Shown here: one piece after another, positions 56,578 through 64,000 of the stretch
Position numbering within the stretch: the stretch's first letter is position 1
How the letters are laid out: every line of letters starts with the position of its first letter
From: an uncultured Allobaculum sp.
Lineage (GTDB): Bacteria; Bacillota_I; Bacilli_A; Erysipelotrichales; Erysipelotrichaceae
Length of the DNA stretch: 64,000 bases
NCBI GenBank assembly: GCA_910579655.1
Contig: CAJTVE010000006.1
Span: 1-64,000 of the forward strand
Direction: 5' to 3'
Position numbers and translations under genes: made by a program
Notes under the pieces: model-generated
Databases searched by the model: none
What the model was told of the DNA's origin: nothing
The model's input: the letters and a program-made list of their open reading frames with translations, nothing else

Positions 56578-58475
56578 GAACTCCCATCGATTTTATTACT
56601 CACTGAATGGACCAGACAATTGATTCCGAAATTTATCTTTTAGATAAGATGGATTTCGGAATTTTTTATTGCCTTTTGGGTTGATTTCGATTTGTTTACA
56701 TAGTATAATTATAATTATGCAAGTGAGGTCATCCTTATGTACAAAACTCCCGAATCTCCTGTCAAAATCCCTTCTGTCAAAGGAATTAAAAAATACACAA
56801 ATGGTTATATTTATTACGCTTCTTCTCAGAAATGGGACTCTGCCAATAAACGCCCGATCGATAACCGCAGATGCATTGGAAAACTGGACCCTGATCATGA
56901 AGGATGTATGATTCCCAATAAAACTTTTTATGAATTGTTCCCTCAGGAAGCAGAGCTTCCTGAAGCACCGAAACAATCGGATGTTCTGAGTTACGGATCT
57001 TATGAAGTTCTTGATCAGGCTGCCAATGCCTGTGGTATTCTCTGTGCCCTCAAGAAAAACTATCCCGATCTGTGGAAAAGCATCCTGGCTTACGCCATTT
57101 ACATGAACTGTGACCAGAACTCTGCAGCCCAGGGCTTCGATTCATGGTTTTATTCCCATTATTGTGGAATCAACAGTCCAATTTCATCCCAACAAGCCAG
57201 TGTGATGTTCCAGGAAATCGGAAAGGATGAGATGGCAATCCGCCAGTTTCAGACTGATTACCGGAAACAGTACATGGAGAACATCCCTCATCCTGGGAAA
57301 ATGGTGATCGCATTTGATTCAACCAACCAGAACACCTTTTCAAAACAGATAGCCCTGGCAGAATATGGAAAAGCGAAAGTTAATGAAGGACTGCCAGACA
57401 TCAATCAGGCCATGTTTGTCGATGAAATGACCGGTATTAACCTCTTCTTTGAAACCTTCTACGGCTCTCTGCTCGACAAATCTGAAACTCCTTTTACTCT
57501 GGAGAAGGCAGCTGATCTAGGTTTTCAGGACCTGTTTATGGTCATGGACCGTGGATACTGCACGAAAATTGTCGTCAATGCCATCAATAAGATGTGTGAA
57601 GAGCAGGACAGCCAATATCATGGAAAAATGGAATTTGCGGTTTCCTGTCCGGACAATTTGAAATTTGTCAAAGATTTAATCAGAGACTATAGCGATGAGG
57701 TTGTTGATAACGAATTGAATTATATCTACTCAGAATCTGCTTATGGAAAGTGCTTCCCACTTCAGGAAGCCTTTGACTCTGAATTCTGTCTTTATCTGTT
57801 CTACGATCCAATCCGGGCCGCACAGGAAAAACAGGACATTCATGCCAAAGTTCAAGGATTGATGAAAACTGCCTTAAATACGGTCAAGTATTCTGATAAA
57901 CTGCGCGACCGATATTCAAAATGGCTGATCATCGAGCCGCTGGACAAGACAGATCCAACAACCGGAAGGGGCTATCGTATTCGGCCAAATCAAGAAGCAA
58001 TTCAGAAAGAAATATCCAAATGTGGTTTATTCGTAGTCCTTTCCAACGCTGAAATGCCTGCCCAAGAGATGCTCAAAATAATTCGTCAGCGTGATAAAAG
58101 TGAAAAATGCTTCAGCCGTCTGAAAGACCAGCTTGATATGAGAAAAACAGGATGCCACAACCAGGCGACATTTGAGGGAAAAAACCTGGTCGCATTTGTG
58201 GCTTTGGCAATTCGGCAGACTTATTCATGGCTGATCCGGGATATCCTTGCTTCCAGGAGTTCTATGACTGTGGCTTCAAGCATTGGAGAGATGGAGAAGA
58301 ACCAGATTTACCGACAGGACGATGGACACTGGGCAAAGAAATACGCTCTTACGAAAACTCAGAAAGACATTTATAAGCAGGTTGGATTGACCGAAGCGGA
58401 AGTTATACAAAAAGCAGCAGAACTTTGATTCACGAAGCCAAGTTCTGCTGCAAGTAATAAAATGATCGGGAGTTC
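56578..58475. mobile_element. IS1634-like insertion sequence, about 1.9 kb
   Basis: Ends form an inverted repeat: GAACTCCC, four variable bases, ATTTTATTACT (56578-56600 against 58453-58475, 19 of 23 matching). It contains one transposase gene. No target duplication is obvious, so the exact ends may differ by a few bases. A hairpin ATTCCGAAAT/ATTTCGGAAT with a T-run (about 56621-56666) stands before the transposase and could stop read-through from outside. Another 12-bp stem GCAGCAGAACTT/AAGTTCTGCTGC lies at the transposase stop. Confidence 0.7.
56737..58428 (+). CDS. Transposase, IS1634-like (DDE)
   Basis: A 563-residue intact transposase. The N-terminal region (1-80) is the KKYTNGYIYYASSQKWDSANKR segment typical of this group. 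Candidate DDE residues lie in MVIAFDSTNQN (about 190), FMVMDRGYCTK (about 270), and the late IIRQRDKSEKCFSRLKDQLDM (about 455). No frameshift is seen, so it may be active. The start follows GTGAGGTCATCCTT. Confidence 0.85.
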   Translation: MYKTPESPVKIPSVKGIKKYTNGYIYYASSQKWDSANKRPIDNRRCIGKLDPDHEGCMIPNKTFYELFPQEAELPEAPKQSDVLSYGSYEVLDQAANACGILCALKKNYPDLWKSILAYAIYMNCDQNSAAQGFDSWFYSHYCGINSPISSQQASVMFQEIGKDEMAIRQFQTDYRKQYMENIPHPGKMVIAFDSTNQNTFSKQIALAEYGKAKVNEGLPDINQAMFVDEMTGINLFFETFYGSLLDKSETPFTLEKAADLGFQDLFMVMDRGYCTKIVVNAINKMCEEQDSQYHGKMEFAVSCPDNLKFVKDLIRDYSDEVVDNELNYIYSESAYGKCFPLQEAFDSEFCLYLFYDPIRAAQEKQDIHAKVQGLMKTALNTVKYSDKLRDRYSKWLIIEPLDKTDPTTGRGYRIRPNQEAIQKEISKCGLFVVLSNAEMPAQEMLKIIRQRDKSEKCFSRLKDQLDMRKTGCHNQATFEGKNLVAFVALAIRQTYSWLIRDILASRSSMTVASSIGEMEKNQIYRQDDGHWAKKYALTKTQKDIYKQVGLTEAEVIQKAAEL

Positions 58476-58498
58476 CGGATTTAACGCCTATCTTTTGT

Positions 58499-58774
58499 CT
58501 ATTCGCGCGGCTGGCTGCCATTCTTTTCAGACAGTAGTTTCCAAAGAAGACGAAGTAAAACGATCGCATAGGAAGGTCCAGCCCACACAAGCAACAAAAG
58601 AGAAACATTCTGGATAAGCGTCATCAAGATGGGGCTCCAAGATGTGATGTACTGGACCCCAGAAACAACAGGAATCACGAAAGAGACACCTATTGTAATG
58701 GCTATATAGCTTACCAAAATGATTTTGGTAAGTCTAAGAATGAATATGATTCTTTTAATTTCAGCATCGAGCAT
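58499..58774 (-). CDS. Small two-span membrane protein
   Basis: A 91-residue basic protein with hydrophobic segments at about 10-35 and 48-75 (IILVSYIAITIGVSFVIPVV; LIQNVSLLLLVWAGPSYAIVLL). The ATG at 58774 follows AGGAATGAAACC. It begins 13 bases after the exported-protein gene stops, so the two are one operon; an immunity- or anchor-like role is possible but unproven. It ends 24 bases from the IS1634-like element end. Not recognised. Confidence 0.6.
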   Translation of the reverse strand: MLDAEIKRIIFILRLTKIILVSYIAITIGVSFVIPVVSGVQYITSWSPILMTLIQNVSLLLLVWAGPSYAIVLLRLLWKLLSEKNGSQPRE

Positions 58775-58787
58775 GGTTTCATTCCTG

Positions 58788-59357
58788 TTAAATTTCAAAT
58801 ACGATATCTTTCGTATAAAGGTTGCCACTCGGGCTAAAGGCTGTCGTTACGAAGTATTGCGCATGATAGGATATTTTTATTGGATCGATGATCTGAGCGG
58901 TTTTGTTATATACAGTCAGAGATTGTACTCCACTATTTATCTCAACAAAAATATTATCTATGCTTGAGAAATACCTTAATTGCCAGTTGGAACTATCGAC
59001 GTAGTAGGTAGCATAGACCCCTAAGTGGACTCCATAAGAATAGCTCTGGGAAACCAACTCCCCGTTCGTAGCGCTGTAAGATTGAGAAAATCTGCTGTAT
59101 TTTTTTTGATAAGAGTATGGAACCATCCTAGTTTCGTCATTTTTACGAATTTGGGCTTCTGCTTCTTCATAAGAGATGTTTTCGTTAGCAGCAACGCCTT
59201 TTACGTACTCCTCATAGGAAAGTTCTTCTTCTGTTCTATATAAAATTGGGGTAGATTCTTCGGCTTTGATAGGAGTAACTCTACCAGGTGCAAACGAGAT
59301 CGAGAGCCCAAACACAACAAGGAGGACAAATAACTTTTCTGTAATTTTTCCAAACAC
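58788..59357 (-). CDS. Exported protein of unknown function
   Basis: A 189-residue protein if started at GTG 59357, which has GGAG 6 bases upstream and gives a clean signal peptide (FGKITEKLFVLLVVFGLSISFAPG...PIKA, cleavage near residue 32). Longer frames to 59390 or 59408 lack sites. After cleavage come an acidic helical part (LSYEEYVKGVAANENISYEEAEAQI) and a Tyr/Ser-rich beta-type domain to the end. No cysteine. The domain is not recognised. Followed by the small membrane protein gene. Confidence 0.65.
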   Translation of the reverse strand: MFGKITEKLFVLLVVFGLSISFAPGRVTPIKAEESTPILYRTEEELSYEEYVKGVAANENISYEEAEAQIRKNDETRMVPYSYQKKYSRFSQSYSATNGELVSQSYSYGVHLGVYATYYVDSSNWQLRYFSSIDNIFVEINSGVQSLTVYNKTAQIIDPIKISYHAQYFVTTAFSPSGNLYTKDIVFEI

Positions 59358-59566
59358 ACTATTCTCCGTTCTTTCTTGATGATTTGACATTGTCTTAAGA
59401 TGAAGCAAAAAAATTAATTTTATAGGTGCAGAAATTTATGGGATGTTACGCAAATGTAGTTTTAGCGTTAATAGTCTTGATAAATAAACAAGTTCACATC
59501 ACTCATGTTATTGATTAAATAATCATGCCTAATTCGATATGATTTTACCTATCACATGTTGGGTTA

Positions 59567-59737
59567 TTATCCTTGGCTGTAATTGCTATTGTTGATAATA
59601 GTGATTGTAGTTAATCGCACTATTTGCGTAAGAGCCACAAGATCCCACTTTTTATTGTGTAGGAGATACTTTAATGAAAACCAAAATTCTAGAGGCTTAC
59701 CTTGTACCTCAAGTGTCATTGAAACTGGTGGTTCCAT
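59567..59737 (-). CDS. Short ORF, 56 codons, with a strong ribosome binding site
   Basis: It begins MEPPVSMTLEVQGKPLEFW and ends NNSNYSQG. GGAGGAG lies 8 bases before the ATG, unusually strong for the region. There is no signal peptide or Cys. It is co-oriented with, and 209 bases upstream of, the exported-protein gene. It may encode a small peptide of a peptide/exported/membrane-protein set, or be the remnant of a longer gene. Confidence 0.45.
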   Translation of the reverse strand: MEPPVSMTLEVQGKPLEFWFSLKYLLHNKKWDLVALTQIVRLTTITIINNSNYSQG

Positions 59738-59940
59738 AATTCGTCTCCTCCTTATCTATTAAGAAGACTAAACAACATACGTTACGAAAGTGTTACAGAA
59801 CATCAATTTTCAAAAGAAATATAGTGCCATTCACTTAAGTGGAGAATATGCCTTTTGAGTCTGGCTAAGGTATTGTTGCCTGAGGAGGCTGTTTTACCAG
59901 GCTGCGGATCTGAAGATTAGGCCAAACGAAGTTATTATTC

Positions 59941-59979
59941 ATACCCCCCTCTGGAATAATCTGGAGGAGGGTATTTTTC
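59941..59979 (+). terminator. Rho-independent terminator without a recognised gene
   Basis: ATACCCCCCTC (59941-59951) pairs with GAGGAGGGTAT (59964-59974) with one mismatch; a T-run follows. No plus-strand gene is seen just upstream. Confidence 0.7.
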
Positions 59980-60002
59980 GGGAGAGTAGAACTACTATCT
60001 TC

Positions 60003-60467
60003 ATGAAAAGAGTCTTCTCTTTCAGAGCCAATATGAATCCACAGGCATTGAGTAATGAACGATATTTACTTCGCGAAAAATTAAACGTTTCGAATCTGGT
60101 CAGGAATACCAGAAATTAGTTGATGAAAATCATAAGCTGCAATCTAAAGTGGAACGCTGTCAGCTCAGCTATAATCACACCAAAGCTCTGGTGGAAAAGA
60201 AAAGCGAACGGATTCGTACTCTTACTCAGGAAAATCGACAGCTGAAAGAGAAGATTCATGATCTTACAGACGAGTGTTCTGCCATTCGACGGGAGGCTGA
60301 ACATAAGGAAAAAATCTGGATAAACAGCTTCAGACAGCCTATAGTTCCCTGACCAAATCAGATAGTTATGGAAAAGAGGAACACGAAAAGCTCCTGCAGG
60401 TAAAAAAAGAACTCAGGATCTGCGTAAAAGTATCTCCCGATAAATCCAGCCTAAGGCAGATAATATA
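60003..60467 (+). pseudogene. Decayed coiled-coil gene, IS66-transposase-like N-terminus
   Basis: Joined across frames it reads MKRVFSFRANMNPQALSNER..., then KRFESGQEYQKLVDENHKL..., then DKQLQTAYSSLTKSDSYG. Frame breaks fall at an A5 run (about 60080), an A6 run (about 60313) and near 60412. Each is mended by adding one base. The product is a long charged coiled coil, like the leader of some IS66-type transposases, but no catalytic domain remains. Attribution to IS66 is tentative. Confidence 0.6.
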
Positions 60468-60642
60468 GCGTCTATATTACAGTTATAAGAATCTAATGTT
60501 GGTATAAATATAACTTAATTAATGTTCAGGATGCTATTCCTGCAAAAGCATAAAACAGGAATTTATTTTTCTGCCGATCCTATACGCAAAAGCCAAGGAG
60601 GTTTTCAAGCGCGCCCTCCAGAAAAAAATAAGCCGGAATCTG

Positions 60643-60709
60643 ATCCCTCGAAAAAAGAGATAAATTCCCGGCTTTTCGTCGTGGCCTGATATAGGGTGTG
60701 AACAGTAAC
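60643..60709. repeat. Dispersed short repeat, copy C
   Basis: The reverse complement matches copy A at 32440 over its left end and middle: GTTACTGTTCACACCCT, then CAGG-CA-GACG-AAAGCCGG-AATTTAT and the T-run. It lies just upstream of the rpsF promoter region. Confidence 0.7.
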
Positions 60710-60784
60710 GAACAGTAAAACGAGCTGGAAAGTTTGAATGAGACTTCAGTTGCTCATTTTCTATTTTTCTGATAGGATAATTCG

Positions 60785-60836
60785 GCAAGTCATACTTGCT
60801 CTCTGCTTTGTAGAACACAGCGTGTGAAAACAAAGC
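60785..60836 (+). promoter_or_regulatory. Structured leader of rpsF-ssb-rpsR (candidate S6/S18 autoregulatory site)
   Basis: Two stem-loops precede rpsF: GCAAGT/ACTTGC (60785-60799, three-base loop) and GCTTTGT/ACAAAGC (60805-60836) enclosing ACAC/GTGT. Operons of this type are often controlled by an S6:S18 binding leader, but the known core motif was not confidently matched here. A GATAAT at 60776-60781 may be the -10 box. Confidence 0.4.
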
Positions 60837-60864
60837 CAAAAGACCAAAGGGAGGTGTACATAAA

Positions 60865-61158
60865 ATGAAAAAATACGAAGCTATGTACATTGTGAATGCA
60901 TCTCTGGATGAAGCTCAGTTCGATGCTCTTCAGAAAAGACTGTATGCTCCAATCATCGAAAACGGTGGTTCCATCGACAAAGTGGATGACTGGGGTGTAA
61001 AAGATTTCGCTTATGAGATCAATCACATGAAAAAAGGCCACTACGTGGTTATGTACTGCACTGCTGACAACGCAGGAATCGAAGAATTCCAGCGTCTGTG
61101 CCGGATCAACAACAGCGTAATCCGCACGATGGTTATTAAAAAAGAAGAAGAAAAGTAG
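60865..61158 (+). CDS. rpsF: Ribosomal protein S6
   Basis: A 97-residue S6 with MKKYEAMYIVNASLDE and DDWGVKDFAYEINHMKKGHYVVM. It binds S18 on the 30S platform; the two flank ssb here. GGGAGGTG precedes the ATG. First gene of the operon. Confidence 0.97.
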   Translation: MKKYEAMYIVNASLDEAQFDALQKRLYAPIIENGGSIDKVDDWGVKDFAYEINHMKKGHYVVMYCTADNAGIEEFQRLCRINNSVIRTMVIKKEEEK

Positions 61159-61167
61159 AGGAAGCCA

Positions 61168-61851
61168 ATGAACCGAGTAATGTTAACTGGCCGGCTGACA
61201 AAAGATCCTGAACTACGCCGGACTACCAATGGCAATAGTATGGTCCGTTTTACTCTTGCGGTAAACCGTGCCTTTCGCACGCCAGGACAACCGGAGGCAG
61301 ACTTCCTGTTCTGCGTTGCATTTGGGAAAACAGCTGAAAACGTTGCCCGTTACTTACATAAAGGCTCTTTAATTGGAGTTGAAGGTTCTATTCAGACTGG
61401 TTCCTATGTCAACCAGCAGGGCGCGAAGGTCTATACCACGGACATTATGTGTGACCGGGTAGAATTCCTTGAAAGCCGCAGAACTTCCCAGGAATACGGA
61501 GCAGATAACGGTTATAACAACAATGGTTATAACAACGGCTACCAGTCCAATCAGGGCTATTCCAATCCTGGCTATAATAACCAGAATCAGGGATACTCCA
61601 ATCCTGGCTACAACAACAACCAGAATTATGGCGGCGGCTATCAGGACTCTTATCAGTCCGGCTACAATTCCACTTCCAATCCTTACGCGCAGAGCGTAGA
61701 CAATGGATTTGGCACGCCAGCTTCTGCACCGAAGCCAGAAACACCAAGTTATTCTACACCAGCTTCTTCCAATACCAACGACGAGGATACGTCGAGTTTG
61801 TTTGATGATTCTCAGACACTTGATATTTCATCAGACGATTTACCATTCTAG
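61168..61851 (+). CDS. ssb: Single-stranded DNA-binding protein
   Basis: A 227-residue SSB. OB fold at 1-110 (MNRVMLTGRLTKDPELR, FLFCVAFGKTAENVARYLHKGSLIGVEG). A long Asn/Gly/Tyr/Gln-rich linker (about 115-195) contains near-repeats such as GYSNPGYNNQNQ. An acidic tip ends DLPF for partner binding. The linker is longer than in Bacillus SSB. It begins 9 bases after rpsF. Confidence 0.97.
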   Translation: MNRVMLTGRLTKDPELRRTTNGNSMVRFTLAVNRAFRTPGQPEADFLFCVAFGKTAENVARYLHKGSLIGVEGSIQTGSYVNQQGAKVYTTDIMCDRVEFLESRRTSQEYGADNGYNNNGYNNGYQSNQGYSNPGYNNQNQGYSNPGYNNNQNYGGGYQDSYQSGYNSTSNPYAQSVDNGFGTPASAPKPETPSYSTPASSNTNDEDTSSLFDDSQTLDISSDDLPF

Positions 61852-61865
61852 AAAGGGGATCCGAC

Positions 61866-62096
61866 ATGGCATTTAAAAAACAGCGCATGGGTCGCAAAAA
61901 AGTCTGCTATTTCACTAAAAATAAAATCAAAGAAATCGACTATAAAGACGTTGAACTGTTAAAACGGTTCATCAACGCCAATGGAAAAATCATTCCTAGA
62001 CGTGTAACTGGCACTCGTGCAAGATACCAGAGACAGCTTGCTACTGCAATCAAGCGTGCAAGACAGATGGCTCTGCTTCCATACGTAGTAGACTAA
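61866..62096 (+). CDS. rpsR: Ribosomal protein S18
   Basis: A 76-residue S18 with YKDVELLKRFINANGKIIPRRVTGTRARYQRQLATAIKRARQMALLPYV. AAAGGGGAT precedes the ATG, 14 bases after ssb. Last gene of the operon. Confidence 0.97.
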   Translation: MAFKKQRMGRKKVCYFTKNKIKEIDYKDVELLKRFINANGKIIPRRVTGTRARYQRQLATAIKRARQMALLPYVVD

Positions 62097-62110
62097 TCTA
62101 TGTAACTTCA

Positions 62111-62138
62111 AGGTGGGACGCGATCCCGCCTTTTTTTG
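62111..62138 (+). terminator. Terminator of rpsF-ssb-rpsR
   Basis: GGTGGGA (62112-62118) pairs with TCCCGCC (62124-62130) with one wobble; a T-run follows. Confidence 0.85.
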
Positions 62139-62472
62139 TGCCTGCCTGCAGCACGCACAAGCATCGTTCAAATTCGACGAGCATTCAGAAGAAAATTGAA
62201 GAGAATTCAAAAAGCGCTCAAAGAGAGTGCAGGAAGAACGCAAAAAAGCCATCTGTTCATACCGGAATCCAGACAACAGAGACAGAGATGTCTGAGAAGC
62301 GTGCAACAGATGGCTTGTTTTCATTGTATCGAGTCTGGTCCAGGATGAAAATCTCTTGAAAGTTGAATGCTCCTATTAAATGACCAGATCCAGGATCTGC
62401 GCAAATTGATCATTTTGAAACAACGTATCGAACAATCCTGCAAAATCTCCAAAAAGGGCAAAATGGCAGATT
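62139..62472. other. Intergenic, 334 bases
   Basis: Between the convergent rpsR and MATE genes. GCCATCTGTT (62249-62258) and AACAGATGGC (62306-62315) form a 10-bp inverted repeat flanked by A- and T-runs, probably a bidirectional terminator. Nothing else is seen. Confidence 0.45.
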
Positions 62473-63864
62473 TTAGATGGCGGAAGAATCCAGACTGGAA
62501 TCCAGTTCAGGATCAAGTTTAGCGAGTGGTGTCTCAGCAGCTTCCATGCGCATGGGGTTGCAGACGATCAGTAAACCAAGCGCAAGTCCTGCACTGAGCA
62601 CATCCGCAATCGCCTGAGCCATCAGGACACCCTGATAGGCCAACAGATTTACGCAGACTATTGCTGCAGCTACAAAGATCACACCCTGACGGCTGATAGA
62701 TAATAGAAAAGCTGGAATGACTTTTCCGGCCGCCTGAAACAGGATCGTCAAAAGCAGAACAATGCTCGCGAACACCGTGGTGACAACCTGCCAGCGAAGC
62801 ATCAGAACACCGGTAGAAATCAAAGCGGCATCCTGGACGAATACCTGCATCAAGGGACTGGCAAAAATCCAGATCAAAAGAGTCAGGACCAGGGATACAC
62901 TACACATGAACCCAAGGCAGAAGTGAATCAGTTTTTTAAGTTCTCTGGACTGATGGGCTCCATACAGATAGCCAAATAAAGGGGCTCCGCCAAACGCAAA
63001 TCCAACCAGCATCAGCTGGGGGATCATATTGATTTTCAATACGATGCCCATGGCCGCAATCTTGTCGTTGCCATAGGGAAGCAGAAATGTATTCATGATC
63101 ATAATGGTCAGGCTCTGCATCAGATTGCTCAGCGCAGCACTCAGACCAATGCCAAGAATCTGGCGCAGTTCCTGTTTGTTGACATGGCAGTCAGAAATCT
63201 GAATCGACAGACTGTGAGTCTTCTTTTTGAGCAGCCATAAAAAGTAGATCACGCTGCAAAGATATCCAATGATCGTGGCCACCGCTGCACCCATTGCACC
63301 AAGACCAAAGACTGAAATCAGGATTGGATCTAAGATGATGTTGATGATGGCTCCAAGGATCGTTCCAATCATCGATTCTGTGGCCAGACCTTCGCAGCGC
63401 ACAAGATTCTGGTGAATGAAACTGACGATGATAACCGGGGCGCACACTGCCAGAACCATATAATATCCATAAGCATGCGACAGAGTATCTGCGTCAGCCC
63501 CCATGGCCTGAAGCATTGCAGAGCCAAAAAGGACCATAAGCAGCGCCAGGACAATGCCAGTGGCAATGGCGATATAAAAACAGAAAGAGCTGATGCGGCG
63601 ACAGCCTTCCATATTCTTCTCGCCAAGAAGACGCGAGATCAGCATGCTTCCACCCTGGCCAAAAATATTTCCAAAAGCCATTAAAAGCGTAAAGACCGGC
63701 GCACAAAGCGAAACTCCTGCAATCAGGTCTGTATCACCTGTCTGCGCGATAAAATACGTATCGGCCAGATTGTAAATCAATGTGACAACCATTCCAAGCA
63801 CAACCGGAAAAGAGAGCTTGAAATAGCTGCGATATAAATGCTCAGTATCAAATAAAGAATCCAT
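62473..63864 (-). CDS. MATE-family efflux transporter
   Basis: A 463-residue protein with twelve predicted spans in two six-helix bundles. FPVVLGMVVTLIYNLADTYFIAQTGD opens it, and GQGGSMLISRLLGEKN and GALINIILDPI-like motifs (GAIINIILDPILI) are typical. It exports cationic drugs or metabolites using Na+ or H+. The ATG at 63864 is preferred because GGAGG lies 8 bases before it; ATG 63870 is too close to that site. Divergent from the gene at 63947 with a palindrome between. Confidence 0.9.
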   Translation of the reverse strand: MDSLFDTEHLYRSYFKLSFPVVLGMVVTLIYNLADTYFIAQTGDTDLIAGVSLCAPVFTLLMAFGNIFGQGGSMLISRLLGEKNMEGCRRISSFCFYIAIATGIVLALLMVLFGSAMLQAMGADADTLSHAYGYYMVLAVCAPVIIVSFIHQNLVRCEGLATESMIGTILGAIINIILDPILISVFGLGAMGAAVATIIGYLCSVIYFLWLLKKKTHSLSIQISDCHVNKQELRQILGIGLSAALSNLMQSLTIMIMNTFLLPYGNDKIAAMGIVLKINMIPQLMLVGFAFGGAPLFGYLYGAHQSRELKKLIHFCLGFMCSVSLVLTLLIWIFASPLMQVFVQDAALISTGVLMLRWQVVTTVFASIVLLLTILFQAAGKVIPAFLLSISRQGVIFVAAAIVCVNLLAYQGVLMAQAIADVLSAGLALGLLIVCNPMRMEAAETPLAKLDPELDSSLDSSAI

Positions 63865-63908
63865 ATCCATTCCCTCCAGAATGAATATATCGATTTCCTG
63901 CCTGATAG

Positions 63909-63928
63909 TTTGTGCCCTATGGCACAAA
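63909..63928. promoter_or_regulatory. Palindromic operator candidate between divergent genes
   Basis: TTTGTGCC-CTAT-GGCACAAA, a perfect 8-bp inverted repeat with 4-base spacer. It is centred between the MATE start and the partial gene, similar in style to CRP/FNR-family sites. Confidence 0.55.
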
Positions 63929-63946
63929 AGAAAGGAAAAGTTGTAG

Positions 63947-64000
63947 ATGAAAGAGATACGCGATCCAGAAAAACTCGAATCTGTCTTTGTCTTACAGAAA
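63947..64000 (+). CDS. Start of a gene, cut by the right edge
   Basis: Eighteen codons reading MKEIRDPEKLESVFVLQK after an AAAGGAAAAG site. The opening resembles CRP/FNR-family regulators found beside MATE genes in Bacillota, but the visible part is too short to prove it. The palindrome just upstream would suit autoregulation. Confidence 0.5.
   Translation, partial: MKEIRDPEKLESVFVLQK

Overview
The window looks like a chromosomal segment of a fermentative, host-associated Bacillota bacterium of moderate GC, most like Erysipelotrichia. The placement is an inference. It rests on family-level resemblance of the translation and transcription genes, strong GGAGG-type ribosome binding sites, rho-independent terminators, many PTS and glycoside-hydrolase genes, tandem degV genes, RpiR regulators and an Spx protein. 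No 16S gene is present, so the lineage is not proven.

Layout. 1-6.8 kb: an IS110-family element enters from the left edge and cuts off the 3' end of a GH32 sucrose hydrolase gene that is translationally coupled to a sucrose PTS gene. A divergent GH36 alpha-galactosidase follows, then a 349-bp MITE with 31-bp terminal inverted repeats, a 6-bp target duplication and three internal hairpins. 6.9-14.5 kb: a minus-strand glycoside-use cluster (ROK kinase, GH78-like enzyme, MFS and GPH transporters, AraC regulator). 14.9-20.8 kb: a uracil-DNA glycosylase, a DUF1828/DUF1829 protein, tRNA-Gln, an MreB-like protein, and infA next to a divergent rpoA without the usual ribosomal genes between them. 21-26.7 kb: a CMD-cupin protein, a GH1 phospho-glucosidase, a beta-glucoside PTS gene broken by two lesions, and its RpiR regulator. 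26.9-38 kb: an ABC-F ATPase, a catalytically dead EIIA-like protein beside an 11-residue-repeat amphipathic protein, smpB with tmRNA, tRNA-Ala, and several metabolic genes. 38.7-49.5 kb: spx, fic, bcp, the glycolytic pair pfkA-pyk, a GH1/arginase-like coupled pair with an RpiR regulator, and an alpha-amylase. 49.8-56.5 kb: an FtsX-type ABC exporter and two overlapping degV genes. 56.6-60.5 kb: an IS1634-like element, a small exported/membrane-protein cassette and a decayed coiled-coil gene. 60.8-62.1 kb: the rpsF-ssb-rpsR operon. The right end holds a MATE transporter divergent from a gene of which only 18 codons are visible.

The theme is carbohydrate acquisition (sucrose, alpha-galactosides, beta-glucosides, rhamnosides, starch) feeding pfkA and pyk, with visible erosion of two sugar operons. 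The signals most likely to be undescribed are the structured MITE, the pseudo-EIIA plus 11-mer repeat protein pair, a short dispersed repeat family with GTTACTGTTCACACCC-like ends, the infA-rpoA arrangement, and the IS110 left end with a possible bridge RNA.
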